Both the position numbers and the translations under genes were made by a program. This document shows positions 7,308 through 10,888 of a stretch of 10,888 nt of DNA, piece after piece. The DNA is from Microbacterium sp. (lineage in GTDB: Bacteria > Actinomycetota > Actinomycetes > Actinomycetales > Microbacteriaceae): the NCBI GenBank assembly GCA_003524435.1, contig DQHP01000066.1, positions 23,855 to 34,742 of the forward strand. Reading direction: 5' to 3'. Below the pieces are notes generated by a model that worked only from the letters and a program-made list of their open reading frames with translations, did not search any database and was not told the DNA's origin. Numbering within the stretch: position 1 is the stretch's first letter; each line of letters starts with the position of its first letter.

Positions 7308-8816
7308 ATGCGGCGCAGTGGGATGAGAGAAATCGGCGGTTGGGTCGCGGCGGCACTCATCTCGATCGTGACAGTGGCACAGCTCGCATCAACGGCTCGC
7401 TCTGAACTTCTGCTGCGCGACGGAGACTCATTGGTCGTCGCGATGCTGGTGCGCTCGGTGGCCGAGGGCGAACCCTTCGATTGGGTGATGTCGAGTGTGC
7501 TGTTTCTGCCCGAGCTCGCGCTTTTCGCCGTGCTCTGGCTGATCGGGCGGCTGCTGACACTCGACGTGAACACTGTGTTGTTGATAAATGGCATCTTCAA
7601 CTTGGTGGCGCTCTACGGAGCGCTGCGTTTCGCGGCAGGGCGCCGCCGCAGTGCACACGCTCCGGTCGGCTGGTCGCTCGTCGCGTTGACGGCGTTCTGT
7701 GCGATCGCTGTGACCGAAACCTCCGCCTCTCGCGATGCCCTTGAGCTCGCCTCACTGCTGGCGACAACCACCTACTATTCGGCCACCGTGATCGCCGTCG
7801 TGCTGAGCGTGGGGATCGTGCGACGCGCGTGCGACCGTGAGACTCAGACGCGGCTTCTTCCGCTCATGCTCGGCGTGGTCGCGCTGATCTCGACGGTGTC
7901 GAATCCGCTCTACGCGGCCTGGGCTACGGTTCCGCTCGGTGTGGTGCTGGGCGTCATGGCGGCATATTCGGCCGTTCGACGCCGCGCGCTCCCTCTGCTC
8001 GCATGGCTCATCGGCGGCACTGTCGTCGGGTTCATCGTGCGCATTCCATTTTCGGCATGGATCGCAAACGACGGCGCCGAGTACGCACAGCCCGGCATGT
8101 GGCCGGAGTCTGTCCGCTATTACACGGATCTGCTCGCCACACGAATGTCGACACCGCTCGGAGTGCTCGGCACCGTCATCGTGATTGTGCTGCTGCTCGT
8201 CGCTGTGCGGCAGACCTTCCGTGCACCCGACCTCGGTGCACGTCTCGTCGCCGTGGCCGCTTGGGCATTGCCCGTGCTCGTGCTCATCGGCGCGGTCGCA
8301 CTCGGCACGCACGCCGCACGGTATCTCGAGCCCGTCGTCTTCGCCCCCGTGCTCGCCCTGGTCGCGACACCGACGACGGTACGGATGCCGCGGCGCGCAG
8401 TTGTCGCGCTGACCGCCTCTGCCGCGGCGTTGCTGGTCATCGGCGCCGGGCTCAGTGTTCCGCGCACTGTCGGTGCCGCGCAGCATCCGAACACCGATCT
8501 GAAATGCGTCAACGAGTGGGTGAGCGCCTCAGGACAGACCGGCGCCGGACAGTTCTGGACGGTGCGGTTGCCGAAGCTGCATCTTGACGACCCCACGCAG
8601 CTCGTACAGGTCGACCATCAGCTCAACGCCTACGCGTGGCTGGTGAATCAGTCCGACTTCTCGCCAGGAGAAGTGACCTTCCTCATCGAGGATGCGCAAA
8701 GCACGAACTGGGCGTTGGGAACGAATGCGCAGCCGACACAGGTGGTCTCGTGCGGCCAGTACACGATCCACGACTTCAGCCCGGTGACACTGCCGCTGGG
8801 CCCGCCGAGGTCCTAA
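7308..8816 (+). CDS. polytopic membrane protein, GT-C-like architecture, function unknown
   Basis: A 502-residue integral membrane protein that I cannot assign to a named family. About 11-12 hydrophobic helices are visible between residues 12 and 383, followed by a hydrophilic domain of about 115 residues (388-502) with two cysteines (C400, C482) that could form a disulfide if exported. Features reminiscent of GT-C-fold glycosyltransferases (GT39/PMT-like): an acidic motif RDGDS at 37-41 just after the first helix, where these enzymes carry catalytic or metal-binding acids, a THAARYLEPVVFAPVLAL helix start near 334-351, and a C-terminal extracytoplasmic domain. If so, it would transfer a sugar from a polyprenyl-phosphate donor outside the membrane, but this is inference. 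The start at ATG 7308 is preceded by GAAAGAG (7295-7301) as a modest Shine-Dalgarno; ATG 7323 is an alternative. It is divergent from the mrp operon and convergent with lacI; the 28-base gap to lacI contains no clear terminator. Confidence 0.85.
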   Translation: MRRSGMREIGGWVAAALISIVTVAQLASTARSELLLRDGDSLVVAMLVRSVAEGEPFDWVMSSVLFLPELALFAVLWLIGRLLTLDVNTVLLINGIFNLVALYGALRFAAGRRRSAHAPVGWSLVALTAFCAIAVTETSASRDALELASLLATTTYYSATVIAVVLSVGIVRRACDRETQTRLLPLMLGVVALISTVSNPLYAAWATVPLGVVLGVMAAYSAVRRRALPLLAWLIGGTVVGFIVRIPFSAWIANDGAEYAQPGMWPESVRYYTDLLATRMSTPLGVLGTVIVIVLLLVAVRQTFRAPDLGARLVAVAAWALPVLVLIGAVALGTHAARYLEPVVFAPVLALVATPTTVRMPRRAVVALTASAAALLVIGAGLSVPRTVGAAQHPNTDLKCVNEWVSASGQTGAGQFWTVRLPKLHLDDPTQLVQVDHQLNAYAWLVNQSDFSPGEVTFLIEDAQSTNWALGTNAQPTQVVSCGQYTIHDFSPVTLPLGPPRS

Positions 8817-8844
8817 TCGAGTACGCTCTTGGCCGGTCTATGCG

Positions 8845-9930
8845 TCATAGCTGAGACTGAGAATCGAGGGGCTCAAGCCGAGCAGTCGTCGTCCCCGCTC
8901 GAAACGTACAGGTGAGGTCCAGCGAAGTTGCGTCCTCGCCGCGCAGCATCTTGGCGACCTGCTCCCCCGCCGCTCGGCCCTTTTCCGCTGCCGGCTGCAC
9001 CATGGTGGTGAGCACGTGCGGTCCAAGGCCATCGACCTGCACACCATCGAACCCCGCGACGCTGACATCTTCTGGCACCCGCAGTCCGAGCTCTTCCGCA
9101 GCACGAATCACCCCGGCTGCGAGGAGATCACTCTGCGCGAGCACGGCAGTCGGACGCGACGACCGATCAGCCAGCAGAGTACGCCCCGCGATCACACCCT
9201 CATCAATTGAGCTTCCCCCGGCCGACACCGCGTGGGCTTCAGGGAAGACATCTGCCACACCGGAAAGTCGGTCGATCGAGACCTCTACGCTCGCGCGCTC
9301 CATCCGCTGGCGGTCAATGGGCCCGCGTTCGCACCCGCTATCCAAGGGGAGTGTGACGATCGCGACCTTTTCGTGCCCCAGCCCGCGGATGTAGCGGGCA
9401 AGTCCCTTGGCGGCCTGATGGTTATCGAGTGAGATCCGCGGAATCCCCTCGCCCGCATCGCCTTCGATCACCACGACGGGCAGACCGCGGCGACGCACGA
9501 TCTCCAGTGATTCGCGCGTTCTGCCGGAGCATCCGATCAGTACAACCGCGTCAACTGGCGCGGTTGCGAGCGAGGCAGCGTCGTCGCTCGTCGGCTCATC
9601 ACGCAACAACAGGATGCCGGCACCGAGCGAGGCGAGCCCGTCAGCGAGGCCGTCCATCATCGGAACCGTGACCGGATCAGCAAACGCGGTGCGCAACTGC
9701 CCCTCGAGCACCACAGCAACGATGCCGCTCCGCCCCGTCCGCAAAGACGCAGCCATCGGATCGGGTCCGGTGTAGCCGAGCTCGGCTGCGGCAACGCGCA
9801 CACGTGCGCTCGTCGCATCCGACACCTTCGTCTTGCCGCTGAAAACGACAGAGGCCGTTGACATCGAGACCCCCGCGCTGCGGGCGACGTCCGACAGTGT
9901 TGCCCGCCGCGGTCCAGAGGAATCAGCCAT
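8845..9930 (-). CDS. LacI family transcriptional regulator
   Basis: A 361-residue DNA-binding repressor of the LacI/GalR family. The N-terminal helix-turn-helix (residues about 11-30, TLSDVARSAGVSMSTASVVF) is followed by a hinge region ending in the typical AASLRTGRSG (60-69). The effector-binding, periplasmic-binding-protein-like domain spans about 69-350 and includes the family-typical SDLLAAGVIRAAEELG (267-282) and VPEDVSVAGFDG (285-296). Length is slightly above the common 330-345. The effector cannot be read from the sequence. The gene is divergent from an MFS transporter with a perfect palindrome between them, so autoregulation plus control of the transporter is the natural inference. 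The ATG at 9930 has no Shine-Dalgarno sequence, but a TATTCT -10 box lies six bases upstream, suggesting a leaderless mRNA. Confidence 0.95.
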   Translation of the reverse strand: MADSSGPRRATLSDVARSAGVSMSTASVVFSGKTKVSDATSARVRVAAAELGYTGPDPMAASLRTGRSGIVAVVLEGQLRTAFADPVTVPMMDGLADGLASLGAGILLLRDEPTSDDAASLATAPVDAVVLIGCSGRTRESLEIVRRRGLPVVVIEGDAGEGIPRISLDNHQAAKGLARYIRGLGHEKVAIVTLPLDSGCERGPIDRQRMERASVEVSIDRLSGVADVFPEAHAVSAGGSSIDEGVIAGRTLLADRSSRPTAVLAQSDLLAAGVIRAAEELGLRVPEDVSVAGFDGVQVDGLGPHVLTTMVQPAAEKGRAAGEQVAKMLRGEDATSLDLTCTFRAGTTTARLEPLDSQSQL

Positions 9931-9936
9931 ACGTCG

Positions 9937-9942
9937 AGAATA
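9937..9942 (-). promoter_or_regulatory. candidate -10 box of lacI-type gene (leaderless)
   Basis: The minus strand reads TATTCT here, five of six matches to TATAAT, ending six bases before the ATG at 9930. Transcription would begin at or next to the start codon. This fits the lack of any purine-rich ribosome binding site and the high frequency of leaderless mRNAs in actinobacteria. The matching -35 region (about 9959-9966, GATTTT or TCGATT) is weak and overlaps the edge of the palindrome at 9962-9977. Confidence 0.5.
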
Positions 9943-9961
9943 GCGGGAATCATTTCCGAAA

Positions 9962-9977
9962 ATCGAATCGATTCGAT
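9962..9977. promoter_or_regulatory. putative LacI-family operator (perfect 16-base palindrome)
   Basis: ATCGAATCGATTCGAT is a perfect palindrome with a central CG flanked by AAT/ATT, the layout bound by LacI-family hinge helices and HTH domains. It sits in the 59-base gap between the LacI-family gene and the divergent MFS gene. It lies between the candidate -35 and -10 of the transporter promoter and over the -35 of the repressor gene, so a bound repressor would block both. Assignment to this particular repressor is inference from position and symmetry. Confidence 0.75.
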
Positions 9978-9982
9978 ACGCT
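9977..9982 (+). promoter_or_regulatory. candidate -10 box of MFS gene (leaderless)
   Basis: TACGCT is a TAnnnT -10 box ending seven bases before the ATG at 9990. There is no Shine-Dalgarno sequence between it and the start codon, so the transcript may start at the ATG. The box shares its first base with the last base of the palindrome 9962-9977. A weak -35 (TTCCGA, 9954-9959) is 17 bases upstream. Confidence 0.45.
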
Positions 9983-9989
9983 TGTTCTC

Positions 9990-10888
9990 ATGGAATTCGC
10001 CCTCTCGCGCGCCCAGTACGTCCACTGGCGCAACGCCGTATTCGCGATCTTTCTCGCCAGCGGCGTTTCGATCGCGACATGGGCATCACGCGTTCCTGAC
10101 ATCAAGCTCGCCCTGGGCATCGATAACGCCCAGATCGGTCTGTTACTGCTCGGCATGGGCATCGCCTCGATCATCGGCATCTCCACCGGCCCCGCAGTGA
10201 TGGCGCGCACCGGCGCACGGCAAGGGATGCTGGTAACAATGCTCATCCTTTCGGTCGGGCTTGGGCTCATCGGAGTGGGCTCCGCCGTACTCGCTTCCTT
10301 CCCCGTTGTCATCGTCGGCCTTGCACTATTCGGACTCGGTAACGGCGGCTTGGACGTCATGATGAACGTCGAGGCGACCGCCATCGAGCAAGAGTCCGGA
10401 AAGACGATCCTGCCCCTGTTTCACGCGTTCTTCAGCTTCGGCACAGTGATCGGTGCGGGCGTCGGCTGGATAGCGGCGACCACGCACGTCTCGGTGGCCA
10501 CCCATGCGCTGATCATGGCCGCGCTCATCATCGCCGGTGCCTTCGTCTGCTTTGCGAACGTGCCGAACCGTGCGGCGACTCTCGACCCCGAACCCACCGA
10601 GGAAAAGCCGCACTGGCGCGAACGCATGCACACCGCGCTCTCGGCCTGGCGTGAGCCACGCACCTATGCGCTCGGCCTCCTCATGCTCGGCATGTCCTTC
10701 GCCGAGGGCGGCGCGAACGACTGGTTGGCACTGGGCACCGCTGAAGATCACGGTGGTGGCACAGCGGCCGGAGCAGCGGCACTGACCGTCTTCTCGGTGT
10801 GCATGACAGCAGTGCGAATCTTCGGCGGGCCGCTGGTCGACCGTTTCGGGCGCGTGCTCGTGCTGCGCGTGCTCGCCGTTGCCGCGGC
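9990..10888 (+). CDS. MFS transporter, MosC/YbjJ-like (partial, 3' end outside window)
   Basis: The reading frame is open from ATG 9990 to the window edge (299 complete codons, no stop), so the gene is truncated only by the window. The protein is a major facilitator superfamily permease; about 400 residues would be usual, so roughly three quarters is visible. Motifs fit the MosC/YbjJ-like branch: WASRVPDIKLALGIDNAQIG (31-50) after helix 1, GLGNGGLDVMMNVEATAIE (115-133) in the helix 4 region, and LPLFHAFFSFGTVIGAGVGW (141-160). A hydrophilic central loop (about 192-225) separates the two halves. The second half begins with EGGANDWLAL (239-248), and RIFGGPLVDRFGR (276-288) is the MFS A-like motif repeat. 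Substrate is unknown; the LacI-type neighbour makes a sugar or related small molecule plausible. It may alternatively be an exporter. Confidence 0.92.
   Translation, partial: MEFALSRAQYVHWRNAVFAIFLASGVSIATWASRVPDIKLALGIDNAQIGLLLLGMGIASIIGISTGPAVMARTGARQGMLVTMLILSVGLGLIGVGSAVLASFPVVIVGLALFGLGNGGLDVMMNVEATAIEQESGKTILPLFHAFFSFGTVIGAGVGWIAATTHVSVATHALIMAALIIAGAFVCFANVPNRAATLDPEPTEEKPHWRERMHTALSAWREPRTYALGLLMLGMSFAEGGANDWLALGTAEDHGGGTAAGAAALTVFSVCMTAVRIFGGPLVDRFGRVLVLRVLAVAA

Noticed and set aside
8838..8850. Small inverted repeat CTATG-CGT-CATAG between the convergent genes, considered as a terminator
   Set aside because: The stem is only five pairs with no T-run and it overlaps the lacI-type stop codon; this is too weak to call an intrinsic terminator.

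Overview
The window is high-GC DNA with densely packed genes, overlapping stop/start codons, a DUF2510 protein and a LacI/MFS pair of actinobacterial style. It most likely comes from the chromosome of an actinobacterium. Microbacteriaceae is my best guess, but that is an inference from protein style and not from a marker gene. I see no insertion sequence, phage gene, CRISPR array, rRNA or tRNA, and no visible break in base composition that would suggest recent transfer.

Left two thirds (2-7185, all minus strand, transcribed right to left): a complete multisubunit Na+(K+)/H+ antiporter operon of the Mrp/Mnh (CPA3) type in the order mrpA-mrpC-mrpD-mrpE-mrpF-mrpG. MrpB is present as the C-terminal domain of the 981-residue MrpA, so all seven classical subunits are encoded in six genes. 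Every junction inside the operon overlaps by 1 or 4 bases, which predicts tight translational coupling. MrpC carries an unusually long, strongly acidic tail. A membrane protein with three DUF2510 motifs (2-859) follows mrpG after 22 bases and is probably co-transcribed.

Middle (7186-8816): a 122-base divergent intergenic region with candidate -10 boxes and a hairpin-forming inverted repeat separates the mrp operon from a plus-strand gene for a 502-residue polytopic membrane protein. That protein has no recognised function but is built like a GT-C-fold protein.

Right end (8845-10888): a minus-strand LacI-family repressor gene is divergent from a plus-strand MFS transporter gene (MosC/YbjJ-like) that runs off the window. 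The 59 bases between them hold a perfect 16-base palindrome with a central CG, typical of LacI-family operators. Both genes have a TAnnnT -10 box 6-7 bases before the ATG and no Shine-Dalgarno sequence, so both transcripts may be leaderless and controlled from one operator.

I did not find a clearly novel multi-gene system. The antiporter operon is well known. The points worth a second look are the MrpC acidic tail, the triple-DUF2510 protein, the orphan GT-C-like protein and the two palindromic regulatory sites.
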